From Opitutia bacterium (GTDB lineage Bacteria; Verrucomicrobiota; Verrucomicrobiia; Opitutales; Opitutaceae): DNA of 64,000 nucleotides. Position numbers and translations under genes: made by a program. The DNA is taken from contig CANJIU010000021.1 in the NCBI GenBank assembly GCA_947474365.1, positions 1 to 64,000 on the forward strand. Direction: 5' to 3'. Position 1 is the stretch's first letter. Each line of letters opens with the position of its first letter. Positions 54,435-63,670 of this stretch are shown one piece after another. The notes under the pieces are model-generated. The model saw only the letters and a list, made by a program, of their open reading frames with translations, had not been told where the DNA came from and made no database searches.

Positions 54435-56858
54435 CTAATCGGAACGGAGGGCGCCGAGCGGATCGACCTTCGCGGCGCGCCGAGCGGGGAGGAGGGTGGC
54501 ACCCACGCAGGCTCCCGTCATCGCCAAGGTCGCCCCGGCGTAGACGAGGGGATCGATTCCGGGCACGGCGTAGAGCAGCGAAGCGATCCCGCGGCTGGCT
54601 GCGATCGCGAGCAGGACGCCGGCAACCAGGCCGGCAAGTGTCAGCCGAAGACTGTCGCGCACCACGAGACCGACGATGTTTTCCGCCGTGGCCCCGAGCG
54701 CGACGCGGATGCCGAACTCGTGCACGCGGCGTGTGACAAAGAACGAGTTCACCGCATAGATTCCGGCGAGGGCCAGCGCGATGGCGAGGAACGCGAAAGC
54801 AGCGACGAGGCGGCTGACGAAACGTGTCTGCCACGCCCCGGCCGCATAGATTTCCGCGGGGGAGATGTGGCCGAAAAACTGCATGTTGGGATCGACCTGG
54901 GCGAGCGCACGCTCGAGCGAGCGGGCGTCGGGCGCGACACCGCCGTGGCGCACGAGGAAGGAAATACCGAGGCCGGGAGGCGGCAGCTGTGCAATCGCGA
55001 GATAAAACGTGTCGAGCACGCGGGGTTGGTTGCCCGTGCCGAGGACATCGGAGACGACCCCGACGATCTCGACCCACTCATTGCGCGCGCTCTCGAGGCG
55101 GACCCGCCGACCGAGTGCGGACTCGCCGGGGAAATATTTCGCGGCCAGCGCTGCATTGATCACGGCGACGGCGGGCCGGCCTGCGACATCGTTGTCGTCG
55201 AGCCACCGGCCCTCGACCAGGCGCAGGCCGAGGGTGGCGAAAATATTTGGCAGCACAAAGCACGGCAGGGCGCGCTTGGGTGATTCCGCCATTTGCAGGC
55301 CGTCGCCCTCCTGGATCCAGCCTTGGTATCCGATGGGAGGCTGGGTGAAGATGAAACTGGCCACGCCGACGTCGCGCACACCCGGGAGGGTGCGCAGCGT
55401 GTCGCGCAGGCGCTCGAAGAACTGCAGGCGGCGCGCCGGATCCCGGTAGGTCTCGCCCCGCAGTCCGACGCGGAACTGGTCGAATTCGGCGAGGGGAAAT
55501 CCCGGATCGATCATCGTGAGGTTGCGCTGGCTCCGCAGCAGGAGCGCGGCCGAAATGAGCAGGGCAAGCGCCACGGCGATCTGGCCGGAGGCGAGCAGTC
55601 GCGCGGCCAGCGTGGCGCCGGGCGAACCCACAGAACGGCCGCCTTCGCGGAGCGCGGTTTCGAGATTGAGCCGGCGCGTCTGGAGGAGTGGCACGATGCT
55701 GAACGCCAGCGCGATCACGATCGCGGTGGCCACGACGGTGATTGCAACCGTCGCATCGAGTTGCGGCCTGGGCAGCGACCGCAACGTGGCCTGTGCATTC
55801 ACCGGAATCAGTTCGATGCCATGGGGCAGCGCGAGGGCGGCGAGACCGAGCGCCGTGATCGCCGCCGGAATGGAAAGCCAGAGCGATTCTGCAAACAATT
55901 GTGCCAGCAAGTCCCGTCGCGACGCCCCGACGGCCAGGCGCACGGCGAATTCGCGCCGGCGCTGGAGCGCGCGGGCGATCAAGAGGCAGAGGCAGTTGAA
56001 ACAAGCGACGACCAGCACGAGGCCGACGGCGCCCTGAAGCAGCAGCAGCTGGCGGTCGAATCCACCCAGGAGATTTTCGCGGAGTGACATCGCCAGGAGT
56101 CCGCGGTCGGCATTCTCCAACGGAAACTCGGCGCTCAGCGAGCGCGCGAGCGCCCCGAGTTCAGCACCGGCGGTGGCGAGCGTGCGACCTGGCGCCAGCT
56201 CGGCCCAGAGGTGATGCCGGCGTTGCGTCCGCTCGTTGGGAAGGTAGTCGGTGCGGAGCAAGGCGGGCCAGGCCTGCGGATTGTCATCTCCGGTCGGCAT
56301 CACGAACTCCGGGCCCATGACGCCGACCACGTGGTGCGGGTCCGCGTCGAGTTGAATCGTACGTCCAATCACCGCCGGATCGGCGCCGAAGCGGCGGCGC
56401 CACAGGGCGTCGGAAAGGACGACACTGCGAATCCCGCCGACCATGACATTGGCGGGCGTGATAACCGATCCCAACGCGGCACGGGCACCGAGCATCGGGA
56501 AGACCTCGGCGGTTACGCGCTGGACGAACGCGGTCTCGGTGGCAGGGCCGTTTTGAAACGTGGCCGACTCGTTGCGGAAAACACCCGAGCGGGCAAAGGC
56601 CGTCGTGCGCTCCTGTACCGCGATGACGTTGCCATACGTGAGACGGGAGAAATTTTCCTTTCCGCCCTTGAGTGAATATTCGTAGACGACAACCAGACGC
56701 GACGTGTCCCCGTAGGGCAGCGGGCGGAGGAGAAACGAATTGAGAAACGTGAAAACGAGGACGGCGGCGGCGAGCGCGATCCCGAGGGTGGCGATGATGG
56801 TGAGCGACAGCCCGCGGGAACGACGGACCGACGTGAAACCGTGGCGGAAAAGGGACAT
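54435..56858 (-). CDS. ADOP-type ABC transporter permease (MacB/FtsX duplicated)
   Basis: This 807-residue permease has two MacB-like halves in one chain. The first half has a helix at about 17-40 (LSLTIIATLGIALAAAVLVF), a periplasmic core (VFPMLGARAALGSVITPANV, VVLSDALWRRRFGADP, VVGVMGPEFVMP) and an FtsX membrane part. The second repeats this (VFVLPNIFATLGLRLVEGRW, GEIV-like core) and ends with FFVTRRVHEFGIRVALGATA and ARRAAKVDPLGALRSD. This duplicated layout defines the ADOP family, abundant in acidobacteria and some verrucomicrobia. Substrate unknown. No ATPase gene is adjacent. The next permease gene lies 48 bases upstream. Confidence 0.9.
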   Translation of the reverse strand: MSLFRHGFTSVRRSRGLSLTIIATLGIALAAAVLVFTFLNSFLLRPLPYGDTSRLVVVYEYSLKGGKENFSRLTYGNVIAVQERTTAFARSGVFRNESATFQNGPATETAFVQRVTAEVFPMLGARAALGSVITPANVMVGGIRSVVLSDALWRRRFGADPAVIGRTIQLDADPHHVVGVMGPEFVMPTGDDNPQAWPALLRTDYLPNERTQRRHHLWAELAPGRTLATAGAELGALARSLSAEFPLENADRGLLAMSLRENLLGGFDRQLLLLQGAVGLVLVVACFNCLCLLIARALQRRREFAVRLAVGASRRDLLAQLFAESLWLSIPAAITALGLAALALPHGIELIPVNAQATLRSLPRPQLDATVAITVVATAIVIALAFSIVPLLQTRRLNLETALREGGRSVGSPGATLAARLLASGQIAVALALLISAALLLRSQRNLTMIDPGFPLAEFDQFRVGLRGETYRDPARRLQFFERLRDTLRTLPGVRDVGVASFIFTQPPIGYQGWIQEGDGLQMAESPKRALPCFVLPNIFATLGLRLVEGRWLDDNDVAGRPAVAVINAALAAKYFPGESALGRRVRLESARNEWVEIVGVVSDVLGTGNQPRVLDTFYLAIAQLPPPGLGISFLVRHGGVAPDARSLERALAQVDPNMQFFGHISPAEIYAAGAWQTRFVSRLVAAFAFLAIALALAGIYAVNSFFVTRRVHEFGIRVALGATAENIVGLVVRDSLRLTLAGLVAGVLLAIAASRGIASLLYAVPGIDPLVYAGATLAMTGACVGATLLPARRAAKVDPLGALRSD

Positions 56859-56906
56859 GGAGGGTGGGAAAAACGGGCGGCCGCGCGTCCAAAATCGCGG
56901 GCGCGC

Positions 56907-59432
56907 CTATTCCGTTCGCAACGCGTCCAGCGGGTCGACCCGGGTGGCGCGTCGGGCGGGGATAAACGTCGCGCCGAGGGCGACGGTGGAGAGCACGCCC
57001 AGGACGGTCAGATAAACCGTTGGATCAAGCGGGCTCACGTTGAAGAGCATGTTGCGGATGTTCTGGCCGCCAAGAATCGAGGCGGTGAGCGCGATCCCGA
57101 CGCCGAGGGCGAGACCGATCGCAAGCTGCGTTGCGCCCTGGCGAAGCACCATGGCGAGAATGGTGCGGGCGTCGGCGCCGAGCGCCATCCGAATGCCAAA
57201 TTCCTGCGTCCGCTGGTTCACGGAGAAACTCATCACTCCGTAGAGGCCGACGGCGGCAAGGACGAGGGCAACGCCGCCAAAAATCGTAAACATGACCGCG
57301 ATGATCCGGTTTTGGCCGAGAAACGAGTCTAGGTTCTCCTTCGCGGTGCCGACGAAGTAGAGCGGGAGATTGGGGTCGACGCGCTTGACGGAGCTGCGGA
57401 GCTGATTTGCGAACAATTCAGCGTGACCGCCGCGGGGCTTCACGACGATGGTCCCGAATTGGGCCGCGACCGGTGCGGGTGTGGCGGGCCCGAAGGCAGT
57501 CGAGTAAAACGGCAGGTAAAAGCCAACCGCCTCGACATTGGGAAGGTTGAACGGGCCGCTCATTCGCACGTCGCTCACGACGCCTACGACCGTACGCCAC
57601 GGGCCGAACAGCTGCCCGCTGTTGGTCGAGGTACGGAACCGCCGGCCGAGTGCGCTCTGGCCGGGGAAATATTTGGCCGAAAAACCAGCATTGACGATCG
57701 CGACGGGCAGGCGCGCGTCGATGTCATCGGCGTTGAAATCACGTCCTTCGAGGAGTTTCATCCCCATGGTGTGGAAGTACCCGTCGGAAACGTTTTCCAC
57801 GTTCACGTTGGGCCGGTCGCGGTCGTCGGGATAGGTTCGGCCCTCGATTTCAATCCGGGATGGACCGGAGATGGTAAACGCCATGCGCGCCCGGTTGGTC
57901 AACGCCGCCGACTCGATCTCGGGCGCCGCACGCAGTTCGCGGAGCAGGCGGTCGTAGAAGAGACGACGTGAATCGGAACTGGGAAAATCGCCGTCCATCA
58001 GCCCCATGCGCGCGGTGATGAGAGCCGTGGTGTCGAAGCCGTAGTCGACCTCCTGTTGCTGGATGATCGATTTCAGCTGGAGGAGCGAGGCGATCAGGAT
58101 GATGCAGGTGAGCAGAATCTGAAAAATCACGAGGCCGCGCGTCACGAGCGTGATGCCACGGGATGTGTTGCCCCGGCCGGATTCCTTGAGGACTTCGCCG
58201 GGATGGGCGCGGGAGGCCATCCAGGCGGGAAGGGTGCCGGAGACGACGGCCGCGAGCAGGGTACAACCGACGACGAAGGAAAGCACCACCCGGTCGATAT
58301 CGAACGTGATGTAGGCGGGGATCGGATTCGAAAGGTTTCGCACGGTGGCGAGCAGGTAGTCGGTCGTGTCGTACGCGAGCACGGTGCCGACGGTGGCGCC
58401 GAAGGCGGCGAGCAACAGGGTCTCTGTGAGCATCTGTCGGATGAGGCGGCCGCGGGTGGCGCCGAGGGACGAGCGGATGGCGAGTTCCTTGGCCCGCAGC
58501 GTGGCGCGGGCGAACTGCATGTTCATCACGGTCGCGCAGGCGAGGAGCAGCACGAGCACGCAGATGCCGAGCATCGCGAAGAGCAGTCCCTGGATGGGCC
58601 GTGGAACGATGGTGCGGATGAGAGGTTCGACGAGGCCCGTCGCGAAGGCCTTGTTCGTGTCGGGAAACTCGCGGGCAAATTGCGCTGCGAACGACGAGAC
58701 CTCCAGCGTCGCCTGCTCGAGGGTGACCCCGCGGCGGAGCAGGCCGATGACCGGTGGCGTGTTGGCGCCGGAGCCTGCCCGATCGTTGCGCGGTCGTGGG
58801 GGAAATTCGCTGAACAACGGGAGCCACAGTTCCTCGTTGCCCGGAAAAGCGAAGCCCGGCGGCATCACGCCGATGATGGTGGCGGACTTGCCGTTGATTC
58901 GGACGGGCTGGCCGACGATGTCGGGGCGCGCGCCGAAATCACGCTGCCACAACTTGTGGCCGATCAACGCGACTTTTTCGGCACCGGGCTGGTTGTCGGC
59001 CGCGGTGAAATCACGGCCCATGATGGGCGCGACCCCGAGGATCTTCATGAACAGGTCGGTGACGTAGCCGCCGGTGTAGCGCTGCGGGTTGCCCTGGTAG
59101 GTGAGGTTGACGGTGGCGCCATTGATGTACGCGGCGAGATGTTCGAAGGATTTCTGACTCGCCTGCATCCCCTCGTAGTCGAGGGCGTAAATTTGGTTCG
59201 CGACGCCGAAGAAGCTGTTTTGCGTCGGATCGATGAACTGAACGCTGGTGAGACGGTCGGCGTTGGGGAACGAGAAGCCGCGGAGCAGCGTGCCGTTGAC
59301 GACGCTGAACATCGTCGTGACGCCGCAGATGCCCAGGGCGATGACGGTGACGGCGAGCGCGCAGAAGCCTTTTTCTTTGATGAGGACGCGCAGACCGATC
59401 CGCACATCCTGGAAGAGGTTGTCGAAAAACAT
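56907..59432 (-). CDS. ADOP-type ABC transporter permease
   Basis: This 841-residue permease has the same duplicated MacB_PCD/FtsX layout as its downstream neighbour: an N-terminal helix (GFCALAVTVIALGICGVTTMF), core motifs IMGRDFTAADNQPG, LIGHKLWQRDFGARPD and IIGVMPPGFAFPGNEE, then FtsX helices. The second half has YFHTMGMKLLEGRDF, IVNAGFSAKYFPGQSALGRR and a C-terminal FSVNQRTQEFGIRMALGADA. The end PARRATRVDPLDALRTE is the family hallmark. The two genes probably form an operon and may heterodimerise. Confidence 0.9.
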   Translation of the reverse strand: MFFDNLFQDVRIGLRVLIKEKGFCALAVTVIALGICGVTTMFSVVNGTLLRGFSFPNADRLTSVQFIDPTQNSFFGVANQIYALDYEGMQASQKSFEHLAAYINGATVNLTYQGNPQRYTGGYVTDLFMKILGVAPIMGRDFTAADNQPGAEKVALIGHKLWQRDFGARPDIVGQPVRINGKSATIIGVMPPGFAFPGNEELWLPLFSEFPPRPRNDRAGSGANTPPVIGLLRRGVTLEQATLEVSSFAAQFAREFPDTNKAFATGLVEPLIRTIVPRPIQGLLFAMLGICVLVLLLACATVMNMQFARATLRAKELAIRSSLGATRGRLIRQMLTETLLLAAFGATVGTVLAYDTTDYLLATVRNLSNPIPAYITFDIDRVVLSFVVGCTLLAAVVSGTLPAWMASRAHPGEVLKESGRGNTSRGITLVTRGLVIFQILLTCIILIASLLQLKSIIQQQEVDYGFDTTALITARMGLMDGDFPSSDSRRLFYDRLLRELRAAPEIESAALTNRARMAFTISGPSRIEIEGRTYPDDRDRPNVNVENVSDGYFHTMGMKLLEGRDFNADDIDARLPVAIVNAGFSAKYFPGQSALGRRFRTSTNSGQLFGPWRTVVGVVSDVRMSGPFNLPNVEAVGFYLPFYSTAFGPATPAPVAAQFGTIVVKPRGGHAELFANQLRSSVKRVDPNLPLYFVGTAKENLDSFLGQNRIIAVMFTIFGGVALVLAAVGLYGVMSFSVNQRTQEFGIRMALGADARTILAMVLRQGATQLAIGLALGVGIALTASILGGQNIRNMLFNVSPLDPTVYLTVLGVLSTVALGATFIPARRATRVDPLDALRTE

Positions 59433-59531
59433 GGAGCGTCGGATTGCACAGCGGATGCCAGACTGACGGATCGGGCACTACACGCTGGCGGCAATACAGT
59501 TAGGATTTTCGGAGGGAAACGGGTCTTGGTG

Positions 59532-59558
59532 CGCCGCTGCAAATTCGAAACAGCGGCG
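59532..59558 (-). other. 8-bp GC-rich hairpin behind the YciI-like gene
   Basis: CGCCGCTG at 59532-59539 and its exact complement CAGCGGCG at 59551-59558 enclose an 11-base AT-rich loop. It lies 57 bases after the stop of the YciI-like gene on the minus strand and 100 bases before the permease start. No T-tract follows, so it is at best a weak terminator or a processing hairpin. Confidence 0.35.
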
Positions 59559-59614
59559 TCCCGCGAATGGGACGATACGGGAAATTTCGTTGGTCCGCCG
59601 CGAGTGGATCGCGC

Positions 59615-60010
59615 CTATTTTCGCTGCAGCACAACCTGGAACGGATGGAGTTCCGCGGTCATGATTTTCTCTGCAACAGCGGGATCGCTGGCCATGAAAA
59701 CCCGGGCGGCCGCTTCATCGGTGGATTCGAAGACGATGAGGCCGAAGGTGTGCTCGCCCGGCTCGGAGGTGCGGCCGACAAAGACGACCTTCCGATCGGC
59801 GGTCGCAGTCTTCAGGTGCGCGAAATGGCGGCCGATGATGGCCTTGTCGGCATCCGTCCACGCCGTGTCGTCGTGCAGACGCGACACAAGCCGGAGAACG
59901 TAGAGGAATTGTTTTGGTTTCGGTGCGGCCTTTTCCTCCGCGGCGCCGGCGGTGAACAGGGCGGACAGCGAAACCAAGGATAGCAGGAGAAGTCGGATGG
60001 ATTTGGGCAT
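59615..60010 (-). CDS. Exported YciI-like small protein
   Basis: This 131-residue protein has a signal peptide (KSIRLLLLSLVSLSALFTAGAAEE). The mature part has the YciI-type ferredoxin-like fold: QFLYVLRLVSRLHDDTAWTD, DADKAIIGRHFAHLKTATAD, GLIVFESTDEAAARVFMASDPAVAEKIM. YciI proteins are usually cytoplasmic and of uncertain enzymatic role. Export is unusual. It follows the TPR gene on the same strand after 56 bases. Confidence 0.8.
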   Translation of the reverse strand: MPKSIRLLLLSLVSLSALFTAGAAEEKAAPKPKQFLYVLRLVSRLHDDTAWTDADKAIIGRHFAHLKTATADRKVVFVGRTSEPGEHTFGLIVFESTDEAAARVFMASDPAVAEKIMTAELHPFQVVLQRK

Positions 60011-60066
60011 GAGAAATTTTGATCTGCGGGCCTCCGTCCCGCGCGGGGTCGGTCGGCGGGTCCGCT

Positions 60067-61005
60067 TCAATTGCGTTTTTTTCCGTCCAATTTTGCCAAG
60101 GCTTCGACCACGGGGGCGAACGTGGGGTCGAGACGCGCGCCCGCCTCAAAGGCGCGGCGAGCACCGTCCAGGTCGGATTTTTTCTGGAGGAGAATCCCGA
60201 GGCGCCATTGGGCCGCCGCGTGGCCGGGGGTGTCGGGTTCGGTGGGCGCGGGAAGTTCCAGGCAGTGGCGGAGAGAAGCGATGCCGCGGTCGGCGAATTG
60301 TCCGGTGACCGCCGCGAGCCGGCCGATCTGGTAGAGTGCGGTGAAATTGTCCGGATCAAGCTTCAGCACGTCATCAAATTCCGCGATGGCCAGGTCGTAT
60401 TTTTTTTCGCCCGCATAGAGCGTGGCGAACGCGATGCGGCCGCGGGTGGGGTTGATCTTCTTGATCGCCGTCGCTTCGCCGACGGCCTTGTCGTAGCCGC
60501 CGCCGACCAGGCCCGGGGCCTGCCGGTAGTATTCGAAAAGGCTGTAGCGGAAGTCGGCGTTGTCTGGCTCGAGCGCGACGGCGCGCTCGTAGGAGGCCAC
60601 ACATTTTTTTGCCAGGCCGAATTGACTGAAAACCGAGGCCTTTTGCGCGCTCCGGCCAAACGCATCGCCCAGCCCGTGATGATAGCGTCCCACGTTGGGC
60701 GCAACCGCGACGGCCTGCTGAAAATACCCGGTGGCCTTTTCGGATTCGTTGCGGCGATTGGCGAGCTGCCCGAGGTAGTAATTAACCTCGGGATCCTTGG
60801 GATCGGCGGCGAGGAGTTTTTCGAAGGCCTGTTGGGCCTCGGCTGGCCGGTGCGTTTCGAAAAGCGTGCGTGCCTGATCGAAAGCGGACGGATCTACGGC
60901 GGCAACGGCGGTATGGAGGAGCGCGGTGACGGCGAAAAACCGCAGGGCCTGAAATGGGCCGGTGGAGCGAGCGAGCCGGCGCGGGTGTGCGTCGCGAATT
61001 GTCAT
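60067..61005 (-). CDS. Exported TPR-repeat protein
   Basis: This 312-residue protein has an N-terminal hydrophobic signal (FFAVTALLHTAVAAVDP). About six tetratricopeptide repeats follow (AEAQQAFEKLLAADPKDPEV, AVAVAPNVGRYHHGLGDAFG, CVASYERAVALEPDNADFRY, DLAIAEFDDVLKLDPDNFTA, ARRAFEAGARLDPTFAPVVE). TPRs mediate protein contacts, so it may be a periplasmic scaffold. I chose ATG at 61005, with GGAAC just ahead. The longer in-frame extension runs into the permease gene end. It lies between two ADOP permease genes. Confidence 0.85.
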   Translation of the reverse strand: MTIRDAHPRRLARSTGPFQALRFFAVTALLHTAVAAVDPSAFDQARTLFETHRPAEAQQAFEKLLAADPKDPEVNYYLGQLANRRNESEKATGYFQQAVAVAPNVGRYHHGLGDAFGRSAQKASVFSQFGLAKKCVASYERAVALEPDNADFRYSLFEYYRQAPGLVGGGYDKAVGEATAIKKINPTRGRIAFATLYAGEKKYDLAIAEFDDVLKLDPDNFTALYQIGRLAAVTGQFADRGIASLRHCLELPAPTEPDTPGHAAAQWRLGILLQKKSDLDGARRAFEAGARLDPTFAPVVEALAKLDGKKRN

Positions 61006-61024
61006 CGTTCCGTTCTTAGCATTA

Positions 61025-63616
61025 CTACTGAGATCGCAAGGCGACGAGTGGATCGACACTGGCGGCGCGGCGGGCCGGGAGCCAGCAGGCGACAACGGTG
61101 GCGGCCCCGAGAACCACGGGTGCGACCGTGAAGGCGAGAGGATCGAGTGCGCCGACCTGGTAGAGCATTCCACTGATGAGTTTGCCGGTAATGACGGCCA
61201 ACGCGAAGCCGAGCGCGGTGCCGAGCGCCAGCATCTGGAGACCTTCCCGCAAAATCATCAACGTGACCGCCCGCGGTTCGGCGCCGAGGGCCAGCCGGAT
61301 GCCAATCTCGCGCGTGCGCCGGGCGACACCGTAGGCCTTCACGCCGTAGACACCGACGACCGCGAGACCGAGCGCGAGGGCGCCAAAGACGGAAAACAAC
61401 GTGGCGCCGGCCCGGACGATCCAGAGTGAAACATTGGCGTCGAGGTGCTGGGCGAAGGTTTGGAGCGAGAGCACCGGGAGAGCAGGATCGACTTCGCGCA
61501 CGGTGCGGCGGACGAGGTCGGCGACCGTCGCCTGCTGACCGGGAGCGAAGGCGGAGAATTTGAGATGGAATGAGACGTTGCTCTGGAAACCGCGGGCGAA
61601 AGGCACATAGAGCAACCGCCCCGTTTCCTTTTGAAAAAGCGACGTGCGGGTCGCCGGAGTGATCCCGACGATTTCCAGCGTCTCGCCGGGCTTGATGTCG
61701 CTATTCAGGTCCTCCGAGATGTTGACTCCGCCGCCACCTGCGGTTGGCGCGACGGGTGAGTTGGCCGCAGCAAACTGGATGCGCTGGCCGAGGGCGTCGC
61801 CGTCGGGCCAGAGCTTGCCCGCGAGGACCTCGTCGATGATGGCGACACCGGGGCCTCCCGGTGAAATCGCTTCAGCGGCAGTGAACGGGCGGCCGCGGAG
61901 GAGCGGCAGGCCCACCGTCCGGAAGTAATCGGCGCCAACGCTGTTGAAGTGGGTATTGTAGGCAAGTCCCTCGGCGGCGGTGGCCGGCTTGTCGTCCGGA
62001 CCCGGACGGTGGCCGGCACGCTGCACGAGTTTGTTGTGCCGGATCATTCCGAAGGGGACAGTCGAAGCGATGCTGACGCTCTCCATGCCGGGCAGGGCGG
62101 CGAGTTTGTCCTCCAGTGTGCGGTAGAGTTCGCGCGTGCGGGCCGGATCGTGGCCGCCGAGGCTCGCGTCGATTTGGAGCAGGAGGTCGCGTTCGATTTT
62201 CAAACCGGTGTCGACCGACGCGGCTTTGGCCGCGCCACGAATGAAGAGCGCCGCTGCGGTCAGGAGCGCGAGCGAGAGTGCGATTTGGGCGACGACGAGC
62301 GGGTGGCGCGGCAGGAATTTCGATCCGCGGTGGAGGGTGTCTTCGCCAGAATTTTCCTTGAGATCGGCGAGCACGTTGGTGCGGGAGAGTTTGAGTGCTG
62401 GGCCGAGGGCGAAAGCGAGGGTGCCGAGCACGCAGAACCCAAATGTTGCGGCGAGCACGGCGGGCTGTGGGCCGCTGGGAAACGTCAGCTCCAGAGGGAG
62501 AACTCGGCCGAGTGAGGACACGAGTAAATCGGTCGACCACAGTGCGAAAATGAGTCCACCCGCGCCGCCGAGAAAGGCGAGAACCAGTCCTTCGACGAGG
62601 AGTTGGCGGACGATGCGGGCGCGGCTGCCCCCGAGGGCAAGGCGGATGGCGATTTCCTTGCGACGGGCGGTGCCGCGCGCGAGGAGCATGTTGGCGAGGT
62701 TGAGGCACGCGACGAGGAGCACGACGGCGGCCATGCCGAGGAGGAGCGTGCCCAGCATCGCGACGTCGCTTTCTTCGGTGGGACTGTCGCTGGTCGAAAA
62801 ACGGGCGACCCGGGTGAGCTGGAAGGTCTGGTCCTTTTGTTCGATGGGAAATGCCTGCTCAAGATTGTCGGACAGCGTCTTCATCGCCGGTTCCGCGCTC
62901 GCGGCGGTGAGTCCCGGCTTGAGTCGGCCGAGCACGAGGAGCTGACGGCCGGCGCGGGAGCCGAGGGTGGTGTGGTTGGCGGTTTCGAAATCATTCGCGA
63001 CCTGATCGTACACGCCGAGCGGCAGCCAGATTTCCGAGGTGAATAGGCTCATCGTGCCTGTGAATCCCTCGGGCATGATGCCGACGATGGTGAACGGGCG
63101 GGCATTGACGAAGAGGGTTGAGCCAACCAACGCCGGATCGAGGTGGCGTTTTTTCCAGAAACCGTAGCTCACGATGGCCACGGGCGTGGCGCGGCCCGGC
63201 GTCTCTTCCTCGGGAAGAAAGGCGCGGCCGCGGGCGGGGGCGACTCCCAGTACCGAAAAATAATTGGAGCTCACGAGTGCGGCGAAGGCTCGATGGACGT
63301 TGGCCTTCTCGCCCAGGCCGACGATTCCGAGATTGTGCGCGAGCGTGTCGGTGAAGACGGAGTTCTTCTCCCGGATGTCGCGATAGGTCGGATAGGAAAA
63401 GCCGCGAAAGGTCTTCGGGTTCCGCTTGTCCTGCGAGAACACCTGCACGAGTTCGGCCGGGTGGGAATAAGATGGAGGCGCGAAGAGCAGGGCGTTGACC
63501 AGGCTGAAAACGGCCGAATTGGCGCCGATGCCGAGCGCGAGCACGATGACGGCAGCGGTGGTGAATCCCGGGGCCTTGGCGAGCACGCGCAGGGCGATTT
63601 TGAGATCGGATAACAT
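61025..63616 (-). CDS. ADOP-type ABC transporter permease next to its ATPase
   Basis: This 863-residue permease has the duplicated MacB_PCD/FtsX layout: a first helix (GFTTAAVIVLALGIGANSAVF), VLGVAPARGRAFLPEEETPG, IVSYGFWKKRHLDPALVG, IVGIMPEGFTG, then ARGTARRKEIAIRLALGGSR. The second half has TVGLPLLRGRPFTAAEAISP, IIDEVLAGKLWPDGDALGQR and YGVARRTREIGIRLALGAEP, with end PARRAASVDPLVALRSQ. The upstream neighbour is an ABC ATPase, so this one, unlike the other two, has a local motor. The start MLSDLKIALRV is shared by the family and follows a CCATTTTCCCC leader. Confidence 0.92.
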   Translation of the reverse strand: MLSDLKIALRVLAKAPGFTTAAVIVLALGIGANSAVFSLVNALLFAPPSYSHPAELVQVFSQDKRNPKTFRGFSYPTYRDIREKNSVFTDTLAHNLGIVGLGEKANVHRAFAALVSSNYFSVLGVAPARGRAFLPEEETPGRATPVAIVSYGFWKKRHLDPALVGSTLFVNARPFTIVGIMPEGFTGTMSLFTSEIWLPLGVYDQVANDFETANHTTLGSRAGRQLLVLGRLKPGLTAASAEPAMKTLSDNLEQAFPIEQKDQTFQLTRVARFSTSDSPTEESDVAMLGTLLLGMAAVVLLVACLNLANMLLARGTARRKEIAIRLALGGSRARIVRQLLVEGLVLAFLGGAGGLIFALWSTDLLVSSLGRVLPLELTFPSGPQPAVLAATFGFCVLGTLAFALGPALKLSRTNVLADLKENSGEDTLHRGSKFLPRHPLVVAQIALSLALLTAAALFIRGAAKAASVDTGLKIERDLLLQIDASLGGHDPARTRELYRTLEDKLAALPGMESVSIASTVPFGMIRHNKLVQRAGHRPGPDDKPATAAEGLAYNTHFNSVGADYFRTVGLPLLRGRPFTAAEAISPGGPGVAIIDEVLAGKLWPDGDALGQRIQFAAANSPVAPTAGGGGVNISEDLNSDIKPGETLEIVGITPATRTSLFQKETGRLLYVPFARGFQSNVSFHLKFSAFAPGQQATVADLVRRTVREVDPALPVLSLQTFAQHLDANVSLWIVRAGATLFSVFGALALGLAVVGVYGVKAYGVARRTREIGIRLALGAEPRAVTLMILREGLQMLALGTALGFALAVITGKLISGMLYQVGALDPLAFTVAPVVLGAATVVACWLPARRAASVDPLVALRSQ

Positions 63617-63670
63617 GGGGAAAATGGTTGAAAACAACGGGCGACCGATCACCCGCCGCATCTGCGCCAC

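Noticed and set aside
58056..59903. A 615-codon open frame antisense to the ADOP permease at 56907-59432
   Set aside because: It has low-complexity Gly/Glu/Asp/Arg composition and no family motif. The opposite frame holds all permease landmarks.
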